Assembly: GCA_003221515.1 (NCBI GenBank)
Contig: QHSI01000105.1
Coordinates: forward strand, 18,728 to 82,727
Source of the DNA: Candidatus Rokuibacteriota bacterium
GTDB taxonomy: Bacteria > Methylomirabilota > Methylomirabilia > Rokubacteriales > CSP1-6
Length of the DNA stretch: 64,000 nt
Direction: 5' to 3'
Each line of letters starts with the position of its first letter. Within the stretch, counting starts at the first letter, position 1. Under the pieces are notes generated by a model. The model had not been told where the DNA came from. It saw only the letters and a program-made list of their open reading frames with translations, and searched no databases. This document shows positions 1 through 8,936 of the stretch, piece by piece. The position numbers and the translations under genes are program-made.

Positions 1-294
1 CGTCGCGTGCTGGTCGGCGATCTGCTGCTTGAAGGTCCGGGCCTCCACCGTGAGCTTACGGAGTTGCACCCAGTCCCCGAAGAGCACGCCGAACACGGAG
101 ACCGCGACGGCTATTGCCGCGAAGGCGGCCATGGCGGCCGGGCGTGGGAAGTTGAACCGGACCAGGCGAGAGCCGTCTCCCCGGACGATCAGCAGGCTGA
201 ACTGCTGCCGCGCCTTCCGCCGTGGGCGCCGCGACGCGGGCACCGGCGGCGGCGCCGCCATTTCCGCGGTGACAGAACTGTCGGCGACAGGCAT
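1..294 (-). CDS. Exported M23-family peptidase-like protein, N-terminal part (cut by window edge)
   Basis: The first 98 codons of a minus-strand gene that continues past the left edge. The product begins MPVADSSVTAEM, then has a basic stretch, the block FSLLIVRGDGSRLVRFNF, one membrane segment (about residues 52-70, rich in A, V and F) and the start of a likely coiled coil (LRKLTVEARTFKQQIADQ). A short cytoplasmic tail, a 'lliv.gdgs.vr.f' block, a membrane anchor and then a coiled coil is the usual front end of membrane-anchored M23 (LytM-like) peptidases that trim peptidoglycan in the periplasm. The catalytic domain lies outside the window, so the peptidase call is inference. The ATG at 294 is supported by an AGGAG a few bases upstream. 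A sigma-54-like site lies just upstream. Confidence 0.55.
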   Translation of the reverse strand, partial: MPVADSSVTAEMAAPPPVPASRRPRRKARQQFSLLIVRGDGSRLVRFNFPRPAAMAAFAAIAVAVSVFGVLFGDWVQLRKLTVEARTFKQQIADQHAT

Positions 295-318
295 CTCGCT
301 CCTCACGCGAGGGTGTTA

Positions 319-334
319 GCGCAAGGGACGTGCC
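319..334 (-). promoter_or_regulatory. Sigma-54-like (-24/-12) promoter for the M23-like gene
   Basis: On the minus strand the sequence CGGCACGTCCCTTGCG matches the sigma-54 consensus TGGCACG-N4-TTGCW at all but the first and last bases. The predicted start near 308 leaves a short leader holding the AGGAG ribosome site before the ATG at 294. No activator gene is visible. Seen by eye; not scored against a matrix. Confidence 0.5.
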
Positions 335-462
335 GGGTGGGCACCCTCGAACAATCAATGACTTGCGAGACGGCTTCCCTGCCATTGCGACAAACCTGCC
401 GGCACGCCGCGACAATTTGGGCGCCGGCCTTGATGGCTAACCCCGCGTGGGATCGTCGTTTA

Positions 463-492
463 TTGACACTCCGCGCGACGAACGAGTATCAT
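463..492 (+). promoter_or_regulatory. Sigma-70-type promoter of the alanine/threonine unit
   Basis: TTGACA (463-468), an 18-nt spacer and TATCAT (487-492). The predicted start near 499 gives a short leader containing AAGGGAG (508-514), 6 nt before the ATG at 521. This is the only clear -35/-10/SD arrangement among the transcription units in the window. Confidence 0.7.
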
Positions 493-520
493 TTCTGCGC
501 GACCTCGAAGGGAGCCTCCG

Positions 521-1690
521 ATGGATGACTTCTACCGAATCAAACGCCTGCCGCCGTACGTCTTCGCGATCGTCAACGACCTCAAGAGCAAGGCGCGAGC
601 TCGCGGCGAGGACGTCATCGATCTCGGAATGGGCAATCCCGATCTCGGTACGCCGAAGCACATCGTCAACAAGATGATCCAGGCGGCACAGAATCCAAAG
701 AACCACCGGTACTCCGCGTCGCGCGGCATCACGCGTCTGCGCACGGCCATCATGAAGTGGTACCGCGATCGGTACGGCGTCGAGCTTGATCCGGAATCGG
801 AGACGATCGCCACGATCGGCGCCAAGGAGGGGCTGGCGCACCTGGCGCTGGCCGTCCTGCAACCCGGTGACGGCGTGCTCGTCCCGAACCCGACGTATCC
901 GATCCACGCCTACTCCGTGGTCATCGCCGACGGCGACTTGAGATCGGTGCCGCTCACGCCCGACGGAGATTTCTTCGCGCGGCTCGAAGAGACCGCCCGG
1001 CTCGCGTGGCCGAAAGCCAAGCTCCTGATCCTGTCGTTCCCGCACAACCCGACCACGATGTGCGTGGACCTGGCCTTCTTCGAGAAGGTCGTCGCGTTCG
1101 CGCGCGAGCACCGGCTGATGGTGGTCCACGACTTCGCGTACGCGGACTTCGCCTTCGACGGCTACCAGCCGCCCTCGTTCTTGCAAGTGCCCGGCGCCAA
1201 GGACGTCGGCGTGGAGATCTTCTCGCTGTCGAAGTCCTACAACATGCCGGGCTGGCGGATGGGCTTCGTCTGCGGCAACTCGCGGATGATCCACGCGCTC
1301 GCGCGCATCAAGAGCTACCTCGACTATGGCGCCTTCCAGCCCATCCAGATCGCCAGCATCATCGCGCTGGAGGGCAACCAGTCGGTGGTCACCGACATCG
1401 TCGAGGTCCACCGCCGGCGGCGCGACGTCCTGGTCACCGGCCTCAACAAGCTTGGCTGGAACGTGCCGAATCCCAAGGGCACGATGTTCGTGTGGGCACC
1501 GATTCCCGAGGCGTTCCGTGCGATGGGCTCGCTGGAGTTCTCGAAGCTGCTCATCCAGGAGGCCAAGGTCGCCGTGTCCCCCGGCATCGGCTTCGGCGAG
1601 TACGGCGAGGGCTACGTGCGGTTCGCGCTGGTCGAGAACGAGCAGCGGATCCGCCAGGCGCTGCGCGGCCTCAAGACCGTCACCCGTTGA
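521..1690 (+). CDS. alaC: Alanine transaminase (AlaC-type class I/II PLP aminotransferase)
   Basis: A 389-residue fold-type I aminotransferase that transfers an amino group between pyruvate/alanine and 2-oxoglutarate/glutamate in the cytoplasm. The opening [13 protein letters not shown] and IDLGMGNPD are typical of the AlaC (YfdZ) branch. The PLP-binding lysine is K238 in [15 protein letters not shown], and HNPTT (about 175-179) supplies substrate-binding residues. The length is normal for the family. The start is fixed by AAGGGAG 6 nt upstream. It is followed after 8 nt by homoserine dehydrogenase, a pairing common where this enzyme sits with threonine genes. A related aspartate or glutamate/pyruvate aminotransferase activity cannot be excluded by eye. 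Confidence 0.9.
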   Translation: MDDFYRIKRLPPYVFAIVNDLKSKARARGEDVIDLGMGNPDLGTPKHIVNKMIQAAQNPKNHRYSASRGITRLRTAIMKWYRDRYGVELDPESETIATIGAKEGLAHLALAVLQPGDGVLVPNPTYPIHAYSVVIADGDLRSVPLTPDGDFFARLEETARLAWPKAKLLILSFPHNPTTMCVDLAFFEKVVAFAREHRLMVVHDFAYADFAFDGYQPPSFLQVPGAKDVGVEIFSLSKSYNMPGWRMGFVCGNSRMIHALARIKSYLDYGAFQPIQIASIIALEGNQSVVTDIVEVHRRRRDVLVTGLNKLGWNVPNPKGTMFVWAPIPEAFRAMGSLEFSKLLIQEAKVAVSPGIGFGEYGEGYVRFALVENEQRIRQALRGLKTVTR

Positions 1691-1698
1691 TCCAATCC

Positions 1699-3027
1699 AT
1701 GACGAACGAAGTCCGAATCGGACTGCTCGGTCTCGGCACGGTCGGCGCCGGCGTCGTCAAGGTCCTCGACGCGCAGCGCGCCACCCTCGAAGAGCGCGCC
1801 GGCTGCCGGCTGCGGCTCGGCGCGATCGCCGACGTCGACGTCACCCGCCGTCGCGAGGGTCTCGACCTGGCCCAGCTTCCGATGACGACGGACGCCGCGC
1901 GGGTCCTCGACGATCCGTCGATCCACATCGTCATCGAGCTGGTCGGCGGCCTCGAGCCGGCCCGGTCCTTCATCTTGAAGGCGCTCGCCGCCGGCAAGCA
2001 CGTGGTCACCGCCAACAAGGCGCTCCTTGCCCACCACGGCGCCGAGCTCTACGACGAGGCGCGCCGGCGTGGGATGACCCTCGCGTTCGAGGCGGCCGTG
2101 GCCGGCGGCATCCCGCTGATCCGCGCGGTCAAGGAAGGCCTGGTCGCCAACCGGATCCTGTCGGTGTTCGGCATCGTGAACGGGACGTCGAACTACATCC
2201 TGTCCAAGATGACCGACGAGGCCCTCGACTTCGCGATGGTCCTCAAGGAGGCCCAGGCGCAGGGCTACGCCGAAGCCGACCCCACGTTCGACATCGAGGG
2301 CCTCGACTCGGCCCACAAGCTGCAGATCCTGGTCACGATCGCGTTCCGTACGTTCATCGACCTCAAGCACATCCACACCGAGGGCATCACCCGCGTGACC
2401 GCGCAGGACATCGCGTACGCGCGCGACCTCGGCTATCGGATCAAGCTGCTGGCGATCGCGAAGACCTCCGGCGACGCCGGCTCGGGTGGCGCGGGCGTGG
2501 AAGTCCGGGTCCACCCGACGATGATCCCGGCGCGGTCGCCGCTCGCCGCGGTTTCCGGCGTCTTCAACGCCGTGTTCATCACCGGGGACGCCGTCGGTGA
2601 CCTGATGTTCTATGGGCGCGGCGCGGGCCAGATGCCGACCGCCTCGGCGGTGTGGTCGGACGTGCTCGAGATCGCGCGCCGTACAGCCCACGGCATCCCG
2701 GCGCTCGGGCTCGAGCTGCCGGCCGTCGGCGCCGGCGCCCTGCCCCTGCGCTCGATCGACACCGTGCGCTGCTGCTACTACCTGAGAGTCATGGCCCAGG
2801 ACCGGCCGGGCGTCCTCTCGCGCGTGGCCGGCATCCTCGGCCAGCACGACATCTCGATCGCGTCGGTGCTGCAGCGCGAGCGCGCCGCCAACGAGGCGGT
2901 GCCCATCGTCATGATGACCCACGAGGCGCGCGAGCACGACATGCGGCACGCGCTCGCCGCGATCGATCGGCTGCCGGACGTCGCCACCGCGACCACGATG
3001 ATCCGGGTGGAAGGCGGGCCGGCGTGA
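1699..3027 (+). CDS. hom: Homoserine dehydrogenase with C-terminal ACT domain
   Basis: 442 residues. Reduces aspartate semialdehyde to homoserine with NAD(P)H, the branch step to threonine and methionine. The Rossmann motif GLGTVG is at residues 11-16, VTANKALLA is the conserved block near 110, and GTSNYIL (about 170) belongs to the catalytic core. An ACT domain (YYLRVMAQDRPGVLSRVAG, from about 355) ends the protein, as in enzymes feedback-inhibited by threonine. The ATG at 1699 gives the standard MTNEVRIGLLGLGTVG start. The stop overlaps the next gene's GTG (GTGA), so translation is probably coupled to thrC. Confidence 0.95.
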   Translation: MTNEVRIGLLGLGTVGAGVVKVLDAQRATLEERAGCRLRLGAIADVDVTRRREGLDLAQLPMTTDAARVLDDPSIHIVIELVGGLEPARSFILKALAAGKHVVTANKALLAHHGAELYDEARRRGMTLAFEAAVAGGIPLIRAVKEGLVANRILSVFGIVNGTSNYILSKMTDEALDFAMVLKEAQAQGYAEADPTFDIEGLDSAHKLQILVTIAFRTFIDLKHIHTEGITRVTAQDIAYARDLGYRIKLLAIAKTSGDAGSGGAGVEVRVHPTMIPARSPLAAVSGVFNAVFITGDAVGDLMFYGRGAGQMPTASAVWSDVLEIARRTAHGIPALGLELPAVGAGALPLRSIDTVRCCYYLRVMAQDRPGVLSRVAGILGQHDISIASVLQRERAANEAVPIVMMTHEAREHDMRHALAAIDRLPDVATATTMIRVEGGPA

Positions 3028-4082
3028 AGACGTGGCGGGGCGTCATCGAGGAGTACCGGGACTTCCTGCCGGTCTCCGACAAGACGCCAGTCGTCACGCT
3101 CTTCGAGGGCAACACCCCGCTCGTTCCCGCACCCCGGCTGGCCGAAGCGACCGACGCGCGGATGCAGATCTATCTCAAGTGCGAGGGATTCAACCCGACC
3201 GGTTCGTTCAAGGACCGCGGGATGACGATGGCGATGTCGAAGGCGCTCGAGACGGGCGCGCGCGCCGTCATCTGCGCCTCCACCGGCAACACCTCGGCCT
3301 CCGCCGCCGCGTTCGCGGCGCGCGCCGGCATCCGCGCGTTCGTCATGGTGCCGAAGGGCGCGATCGCGCTCGGCAAGCTCTCGCAGGCCGCCATCCACGG
3401 GGCGCGGGTGCTCACCGTGGACGGTAACTTCGATCAGGCGCTGACCATCGTCCGCCAGATCGCCGAGCGGCATCCGGTGACGCTCGTGAACTCGGTGAAC
3501 CCGTTCCGGCTCGAGGGACAGAAGACCGGCGCCTTCGAAGTGTGCGATCAGCTCGGGCGCGCGCCCGATTATCACCTGATCCCCGTCGGTAACGCCGGCA
3601 ATATCACCGCGTACTGGCGGGGCTACCGCGAGTACCATCGCGCCGGTCGCGTGCGCGAGCTGCCGCGGATGGTCGGCTTCCAGGCCGCGGGCGCGGCGCC
3701 GATCTACGAGAACCGCATCATCGAGGAGCCGCGCACGGTCGCGACCGCCATCAAGATCGGGAACCCCGCGTCCTGGGGCCCCGCCCTCGAGGCGATGAAG
3801 GACTCCCGCGGCTGGATCGACATCGTCACCGACGAGGAGATCCTGCGCGCGTATCGCATGCTGGCCCGCGAGGAGGGCATCTTCATGGAGCCGGCGTCGG
3901 CCGCGACCGTGGCCGGATTGATCAAGTCGATCAAGGCCGGCCGCTTCGAGGCGGGGTCCACCCTCGTCCTCACGCTCACCGGCCACGGGCTCAAAGATCC
4001 GGATACCGCGCTCGAGTCCGCGTCGCGGCCGACCACCGTGCCGCCGCAAATCGACGCCGTCCTGGCGCAGCTCGGCCTCTGA
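3024..4082 (+). CDS. thrC: Threonine synthase
   Basis: 352 residues. Converts O-phosphohomoserine to threonine, the last step of the pathway begun by hom. The N-terminus WRGVIEEYRDFLPV and the PLP site NPTGSFKDRG (lysine K63) are diagnostic of the short bacterial class of fold-type II threonine synthases. PVGNAGNITAYWRGY (about 190-205) is the glycine-rich phosphate-binding region. The GTG start overlaps the hom stop by 4 nt (GTGA). The stop in turn overlaps a possible CTG start of the next gene. Confidence 0.95.
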   Translation: MKTWRGVIEEYRDFLPVSDKTPVVTLFEGNTPLVPAPRLAEATDARMQIYLKCEGFNPTGSFKDRGMTMAMSKALETGARAVICASTGNTSASAAAFAARAGIRAFVMVPKGAIALGKLSQAAIHGARVLTVDGNFDQALTIVRQIAERHPVTLVNSVNPFRLEGQKTGAFEVCDQLGRAPDYHLIPVGNAGNITAYWRGYREYHRAGRVRELPRMVGFQAAGAAPIYENRIIEEPRTVATAIKIGNPASWGPALEAMKDSRGWIDIVTDEEILRAYRMLAREEGIFMEPASAATVAGLIKSIKAGRFEAGSTLVLTLTGHGLKDPDTALESASRPTTVPPQIDAVLAQLGL

Positions 4083-5092
4083 GCCGGCTCAAGCTCCTGC
4101 TCGGCGTCGCGATCAGCGCCGCCCTGCTCGTCTATCTCTTCCGCAGCGTGCACCTGACGGAGCTCGGCCACCAGCTGCGGGACGCCCACTGGGGCTGGGT
4201 TCTGATCTCGACGGCGCTGGCGCCGCTCCAGCTCGTGGCGCGCGCGCAACGCTGGCGGTATCTGTTCCCGCCCCACGCAAACCCTCCGGGGCTCACCCCG
4301 GCGGTCATGATCGGCTACATGGCCAACAACGTCCTCCCGCTCCGCGCCGGCGAATTCGTGCGCGTCTATGTGGTCGCCCGGCGGTGGCGCGCGGCCGCCG
4401 GCGGCGCGGAGACGCGGGCCGATCCGTTCTGGACGACGCTCGCCACCCTCGTCGTCGAGCGAGTGCTCGACAGCCTGGCGATCGTGCTGATCCTGGCGGC
4501 CCTGATCCTCACCGTTCCCGTCCCACGATTTCTCGAGATCGCTGCGCTGGTCGTGCTGGCGATCGACGTGGCGGGCGTGGCGGTCCTGCTGTCGCTCGTG
4601 GTGGCGCCGGCCAGCTGCGAGCGGGTCGTCGCGCGGCTCGTCGGGCGCTGGCCCGGCCTGCAGGGCCGGGCGCTCCGAGTCTTACAGACGTTCGTCCACG
4701 GCCTCGACGGCATCCGCGCGCCGGCGCACACCGCACCGCTGCTGATGTGGACGATCGCGGTGTGGCTGCTCGTCGCGCTGGCCGCGTGGACGATGCTCTT
4801 CGCCCTGGATCTCCGGCTGCCGTTCTCCGCGGGCTGGGCGGTGCTGGCCTTCGTCGGCCTGGGCGTGTCCATCCCGTCGGCGCCCGGCTATGTCGGCGTC
4901 TTCCACGCCGCCGCCGCGCTCGCGGTCGGCCTGTTCGGCGTGGCGCAGTCGACGGCCGTGGGCTATGCGCTTCTGTTCCACGCCAGCCAGATCCTGCCGG
5001 TGACGCTGCTCGGCTGGCTCTATCTGGTGCGTGAGCAGATGAGCCTGAGCGAAGCCGTTGCCGGAAGGCCGGCCGAGGGTGGCCCGAGATAG
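4079..5092 (+). CDS. UPF0104 / AglD-type flippase-like membrane protein, probable CTG start
   Basis: An integral membrane protein of the lysylphosphatidylglycerol-synthase transmembrane region family (UPF0104). Members are proposed to move or transfer lipid-linked molecules, so the exact role is unknown. Hydrophobic helices recur along its length, and NNVLPLRAGEFVRVYVV (helix 3 region) and SAPGYVGVFHAA are family signatures. The frame stays open upstream of the first standard start (GTG at 4148). The missing piece, LSRLKLLLGVAISAALLVYL, is exactly the expected first helix of the family. The only plausible start for it is CTG at 4079, overlapping the thrC stop (CTGA). I therefore annotate from 4079; a caller limited to ATG/GTG/TTG would give 4148 and lose helix 1. 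Confidence 0.8.
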   Translation: MSRLKLLLGVAISAALLVYLFRSVHLTELGHQLRDAHWGWVLISTALAPLQLVARAQRWRYLFPPHANPPGLTPAVMIGYMANNVLPLRAGEFVRVYVVARRWRAAAGGAETRADPFWTTLATLVVERVLDSLAIVLILAALILTVPVPRFLEIAALVVLAIDVAGVAVLLSLVVAPASCERVVARLVGRWPGLQGRALRVLQTFVHGLDGIRAPAHTAPLLMWTIAVWLLVALAAWTMLFALDLRLPFSAGWAVLAFVGLGVSIPSAPGYVGVFHAAAALAVGLFGVAQSTAVGYALLFHASQILPVTLLGWLYLVREQMSLSEAVAGRPAEGGPR

Positions 5093-5125
5093 ATGCGAAC
5101 CGGCTCCAGGGAGTCCGCGGACCCG

Positions 5126-5134
5126 TGTTAAATT
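5126..5134 (+). promoter_or_regulatory. Extended -10 promoter, leaderless type, for lysC
   Basis: TGTTAAATT (TG-n-TAAATT) ends exactly 8 nt before the lysC ATG at 5143, so transcription should begin at or next to the start codon. There is no convincing Shine-Dalgarno and no clear -35. The same geometry recurs before dapL, mltG and plsC. Confidence 0.5.
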
Positions 5135-5142
5135 TTTAGGCC

Positions 5143-6366
5143 ATGGCGCTGATCGTTCAGAAGTACGGCGGCTCGTCTGTCGCCGACGTCGAGAAGATCG
5201 CGAACGTCGCCCGGCGCGTCGTCGCGAGCGCGCCCGGCAACCAGCTCGTGGTCGTCGTCTCGGCGATGGGCAAGACCACCGACGGCCTGCTGGCGCTGGC
5301 CCGCCAGATCTCCACGGCTCCCGATCTGCGCGAGACAGATATGCTGCTCGCCACCGGCGAGCAGGTCACGATCGCGCTCCTGGCGATGGCGCTGCAGTCG
5401 CTCGGCGTGAAGGCACGCTCGTTCACCGGTCCCCAGGTCGGTGTGCGAACCGATCACGCGCACACGCGAGCTCGGATCACCCAGATCGACGCCGACCGCG
5501 TGCGCCGCGCGCTCGACACCGGCGAGATCGCCGTGGTGGCCGGGTTCCAGGGGCTCTCCGATCAGGACGAGATCACGACGCTCGGTCGCGGCGGCTCCGA
5601 TCTCACGGCGGTCGCGCTGGCGGCGGCGCTGAAGGCGGACGTGTGCGAGATCTACACGGACGTCGACGGCGTGTTCACGGCCGACCCCAACATCGTCCCT
5701 GACGCCCGCAAGCTCGCCCGCGTGTCCTACGACGAGATGCTCGAGCTGGCGAGCCTCGGGGCCAAGGTGCTCCAGAGCCGCTCGGTGGAGTTCGCGAAGA
5801 AGTACGGCGTGACGGTTCACGTGCGGTCCACCTTCAGGCCGGATCCGGGCACGCTCGTCACGAAAGAGGAGCTCGGCATGGAACAGGCGGTGGTCACCGG
5901 AGTGACGCACGACCGGAGCCAGGCGAAGATCTCGCTGCTGCGGGTGCCCGACCGGCCCGGGATCGCGTCGGCGGTGTTCGGCGGGATCGCCGCCAGCAAC
6001 ATCGTCGTCGACATGATCGTGCAGAACATCAGCCAGGACGGCTACACCGACATGTCCTTCACGCTGCCGCGCAGCGACCACGCGCGCGCGGTCGCCCTGC
6101 TCGAGGGGGTGGCGCGCGACGTCGGCGCGCGCGGGATCGCGCACGACGAGCGCGTCGCCAAAGTTTCCATCGTGGGCGTCGGGATGCGCAGCCACTCCGG
6201 CGTGGCGTCGAAGATGTTCGCGGCGCTCGCGCGGGAGGGCATCAACATCCAGATGATCTCGACCTCCGAGATCGCGATCTCGTGCGTGATCGAGGACAAG
6301 TACGCGGAGCTGGCGGTGCGGGCGCTGCACGATGCGTTCGAGGTCGGCGCGGGGATCGCGCACTGA
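5143..6366 (+). CDS. lysC: Aspartate kinase
   Basis: 407 residues. Phosphorylates aspartate, the first step to lysine, threonine and methionine. The N-terminal kinase domain starts with [14 protein letters not shown] (nucleotide-binding KYGGSS at 7-12) and contains GFQGL and [16 protein letters not shown]. Two ACT domains follow (about 265-405: [18 protein letters not shown], then [15 protein letters not shown]), the arrangement used for lysine/threonine feedback. The length matches the monofunctional lysine-sensitive class. It is probably transcribed on its own from the leaderless-type promoter just upstream, although it lies only 50 nt after the flippase-like gene. Confidence 0.96.
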   Translation: MALIVQKYGGSSVADVEKIANVARRVVASAPGNQLVVVVSAMGKTTDGLLALARQISTAPDLRETDMLLATGEQVTIALLAMALQSLGVKARSFTGPQVGVRTDHAHTRARITQIDADRVRRALDTGEIAVVAGFQGLSDQDEITTLGRGGSDLTAVALAAALKADVCEIYTDVDGVFTADPNIVPDARKLARVSYDEMLELASLGAKVLQSRSVEFAKKYGVTVHVRSTFRPDPGTLVTKEELGMEQAVVTGVTHDRSQAKISLLRVPDRPGIASAVFGGIAASNIVVDMIVQNISQDGYTDMSFTLPRSDHARAVALLEGVARDVGARGIAHDERVAKVSIVGVGMRSHSGVASKMFAALAREGINIQMISTSEIAISCVIEDKYAELAVRALHDAFEVGAGIAH

Positions 6367-6391
6367 CCGCGATCCTCCAGCGGTCAGCTCC

Positions 6392-8926
6392 TCAGGGCTC
6401 GGCGGACAGCGGAACGACGGTGAAGCTCGTGATGACGCCCGTCCGGGCCAGCTCACGACCGTACGCTTCCGCCTCCACCATCGTCCCGAATTGGCCGATC
6501 GAGACGGTCCCGGGTCCGGCCCCCTTGCCGCTCGGGATCGAGAGCCGGATCGTGAAGCCCGCGGCCCTGGAAGCCTCCTGAGCCCGTGGCGCGTCGACGA
6601 CCGTCTCCGTCAGAGCCGGGCGGTCCGCGGCGCTCGACCGGGGGTGCGCCGACGAGATGAGGCGCGAGAGCCACACGGCGCCCGTGACGATCAGTACCGC
6701 GCCCGCGATCGCCGCGCCCCAGCGGACCAGACGACGACGAACGGCGCCGGAGCCTCCGGTCGGGCCGGGCTTGGCTCGCTCGATCTCCGCGGCGTAGCGG
6801 TAGCCGTACGACGCCATCTCCGCGTAGTCGGAGCTCAGGTCCGGCCTCACCCCGCTCAAGCAGACGCCCAGTAACCGCGTGCTCGTCGCGTCCAGCAGGG
6901 CCTTGGCCCTTCTGAGCGCGACGCGGGGCATGTGCCCCACCCGGATGACCAGGAGCGTCGCGTCGGCGCGGGAGGCCAGGACCGCCGCGTCGGGCACCGG
7001 CAGGAGCGGGGAGGAGTCGAGGATCAGGTAGTCGTAGCGCCCTCGCGCTTCGTTCAGAACCTTGACCAGACCCTGCGAGCTCAGGAGCTCGGACGGGTTG
7101 GACGGCGGGTAGCCGCTCAGCAGCACGAAGAAGTTGTCCATCCCGGGAGAGTCCAGCATCCGCTCCATACCGACCTTTCCCATCATGAGGTCGGCGATCC
7201 CCAGGGTCACCTCGCCGAGGCTGGCGGATCCCAGCACCACCTCCGACAAGCCCGGCGCCTTCGCGAGCCCCAGGACGCGCCGGATGGAGGGTCGTCGCAG
7301 ATCGGCTTCGACGAGAAGCGTCTTCTTGCCGAGCTGGGCCAGGGTGATGGCCAGGTTGATGGCCACCGTGGTCTTTCCCTCCATCTGCGAGCCGCCGGCC
7401 ACCAGAATGGTCTTGAGGTCGCGCTCGAGCGTCGCGAAGACGAGGTTCGTCCGAAGGCTTCGGAACGCCTCAGCGAGGCGCGATTTCGGGGCAAACAGGC
7501 TGGTGAGAGACGGGTGCCGCCCTCGCGTCTCCTCGGAGGCGATCGCCTCCGTGGCTTCCTCGGCGAGGTCGACGGTCGGATCCAGGGCGGGAATGACCCC
7601 GAGGACGCGAGTCTCCATCAGCGCCTCGACTTCGTCGATGGCTCCGATGGAGGTGTCCAGGGTCTCCACGAGGAAGGCGAAAATCAACCCGAGGATGAGC
7701 CCGAGGACGAGTCCGATCTGGGCCTTGCCCATGGGCTGCACGGGCTCGACGGGCGTGGTCGGGGCGATGGCCGGTCTGACGACACTGACCTCCGCCCCTT
7801 GCTCCTTTTCCTTGATCAGCGCCTCTTGGAGCCGCTCCTTGAGGAGCGAGAAGATGCGCTCGTTCACCTTCACGTCCCGCTCGATCCGCGTGGCTTCGAG
7901 GGCGGCGCCCGGCAGCGCCGCCTGCTTGACCTGGACGCTGGCGATGGCGTTTTGCGCCTCGGCCGCATTGGCCTTCAGGGCCCGACGCTTCGCGGACAGC
8001 GCTTGCACGAGGCTCTGGCGAACGTTGGCGATCCGGGCCTCGACGCCCTTCACCTGGGGATGCGACGGGAACAGGGTGAGGAGGAGGTCTTGCCGCTCGA
8101 TCGTGAGCTCGCTCAGAGAAGCGTGGAGCTTTGCCAGAGCCGGATCGGCGTCCGTCGACGAGGGCGAGGGGCGATTGTCGCTTCGTCCGTCCTCGACGAG
8201 CCGAAGCTGCGTCTCCGTCACGTTGATCTCCCGCGTGACACGCTCGAGCTCCGCCTCCATTGCCCCCCGCCGGCTCGCGGTGGCCCGCGCCTCGTCGGGG
8301 ATCGAGAGCCGCTGGTCCAACTCCTGAAAGTTCTTCATCTGCTCCTCGGATTGGCGCAGGCGCTGCCCCACCTCCTTCAGCTGGGTCTCGATGAACCGCC
8401 GCGCGTTCACCACCTGCTGCGTGCGGTTCGCGAGGTTTTCTTCCTGAAACGCCTCGGCCACCCGATTGGCGACCTGAGCCGCGGTCGAGGCGTTCGCGGA
8501 CGTGGCCGAGATCTCGATGAGGCTCGTCCCGCCCGACCGGGTGACCTGCAGCGCCGCGCCAAGCTCGCCGACGATGTCCTGGTAACGCGTCGAGGCCCGG
8601 ATCTCGGCGGCCGTCGTGTCGGGCGGGATCAACCCGAGCTTCACGGCGGCGCGGCTCACTACCGGGAAGCTCGTGATGAGCGCCACCTGCGTTTCCAGAT
8701 CCCCCACCGGGCTGACGTTCAGCACGTCGCTCAGCAGCAGCCCGGACACGTTGACCACCCGCTCGAATCGGACGGCGGCCGTGGCCCGATAGACCGGGCT
8801 GGGCGCCAGGAGAAACGCGTAGGCGAGGCTGGCGAAGCTGGTGGCGACGGCGACGGTGACGACGAGCCACGCTCGGCGCCGGATGATCCTCCAGCAATCG
8901 CGGAGATTGAGATCGTACTGCGTCAT
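6392..8926 (-). CDS. Wzc-type polysaccharide co-polymerase / BY tyrosine autokinase with extra TM-SPOR tail
   Basis: 844 residues, an inner-membrane protein that sets chain length and drives capsule or exopolysaccharide export. Order: membrane helix (about 20-42), Wzz chain-length domain, long periplasmic coiled coil, second helix (about 395-415), then a cytoplasmic BY-kinase domain. That domain has Walker A GGSQMEGKTT (about 510-519), Walker A' LLVEADLRRPS and Walker B YLILDSSPLL. A tyrosine cluster DYAEMASYGYRY (about 698-710) is the expected autophosphorylation site. The protein does not stop there. A third helix (WGAAIAGAVLIVTGAVWL, about 735-752) and a SPOR-like domain (TVSIGQFGTMVEAEAYGREL, about 800-840) follow. 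SPOR domains bind denuded peptidoglycan, so the end should be periplasmic. It is the last gene of the operon starting at 12,031. Confidence 0.88.
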   Translation of the reverse strand: MTQYDLNLRDCWRIIRRRAWLVVTVAVATSFASLAYAFLLAPSPVYRATAAVRFERVVNVSGLLLSDVLNVSPVGDLETQVALITSFPVVSRAAVKLGLIPPDTTAAEIRASTRYQDIVGELGAALQVTRSGGTSLIEISATSANASTAAQVANRVAEAFQEENLANRTQQVVNARRFIETQLKEVGQRLRQSEEQMKNFQELDQRLSIPDEARATASRRGAMEAELERVTREINVTETQLRLVEDGRSDNRPSPSSTDADPALAKLHASLSELTIERQDLLLTLFPSHPQVKGVEARIANVRQSLVQALSAKRRALKANAAEAQNAIASVQVKQAALPGAALEATRIERDVKVNERIFSLLKERLQEALIKEKEQGAEVSVVRPAIAPTTPVEPVQPMGKAQIGLVLGLILGLIFAFLVETLDTSIGAIDEVEALMETRVLGVIPALDPTVDLAEEATEAIASEETRGRHPSLTSLFAPKSRLAEAFRSLRTNLVFATLERDLKTILVAGGSQMEGKTTVAINLAITLAQLGKKTLLVEADLRRPSIRRVLGLAKAPGLSEVVLGSASLGEVTLGIADLMMGKVGMERMLDSPGMDNFFVLLSGYPPSNPSELLSSQGLVKVLNEARGRYDYLILDSSPLLPVPDAAVLASRADATLLVIRVGHMPRVALRRAKALLDATSTRLLGVCLSGVRPDLSSDYAEMASYGYRYAAEIERAKPGPTGGSGAVRRRLVRWGAAIAGAVLIVTGAVWLSRLISSAHPRSSAADRPALTETVVDAPRAQEASRAAGFTIRLSIPSGKGAGPGTVSIGQFGTMVEAEAYGRELARTGVITSFTVVPLSAEP

Positions 8927-8936
8927 GGCGCCGTCT

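Noticed and set aside
1612..2949. Long minus-strand frame opposite homoserine dehydrogenase
   Set aside because: High-GC codon usage leaves antisense frames open; the translation is arginine- and aspartate-rich low complexity and the plus strand encodes a clear enzyme.
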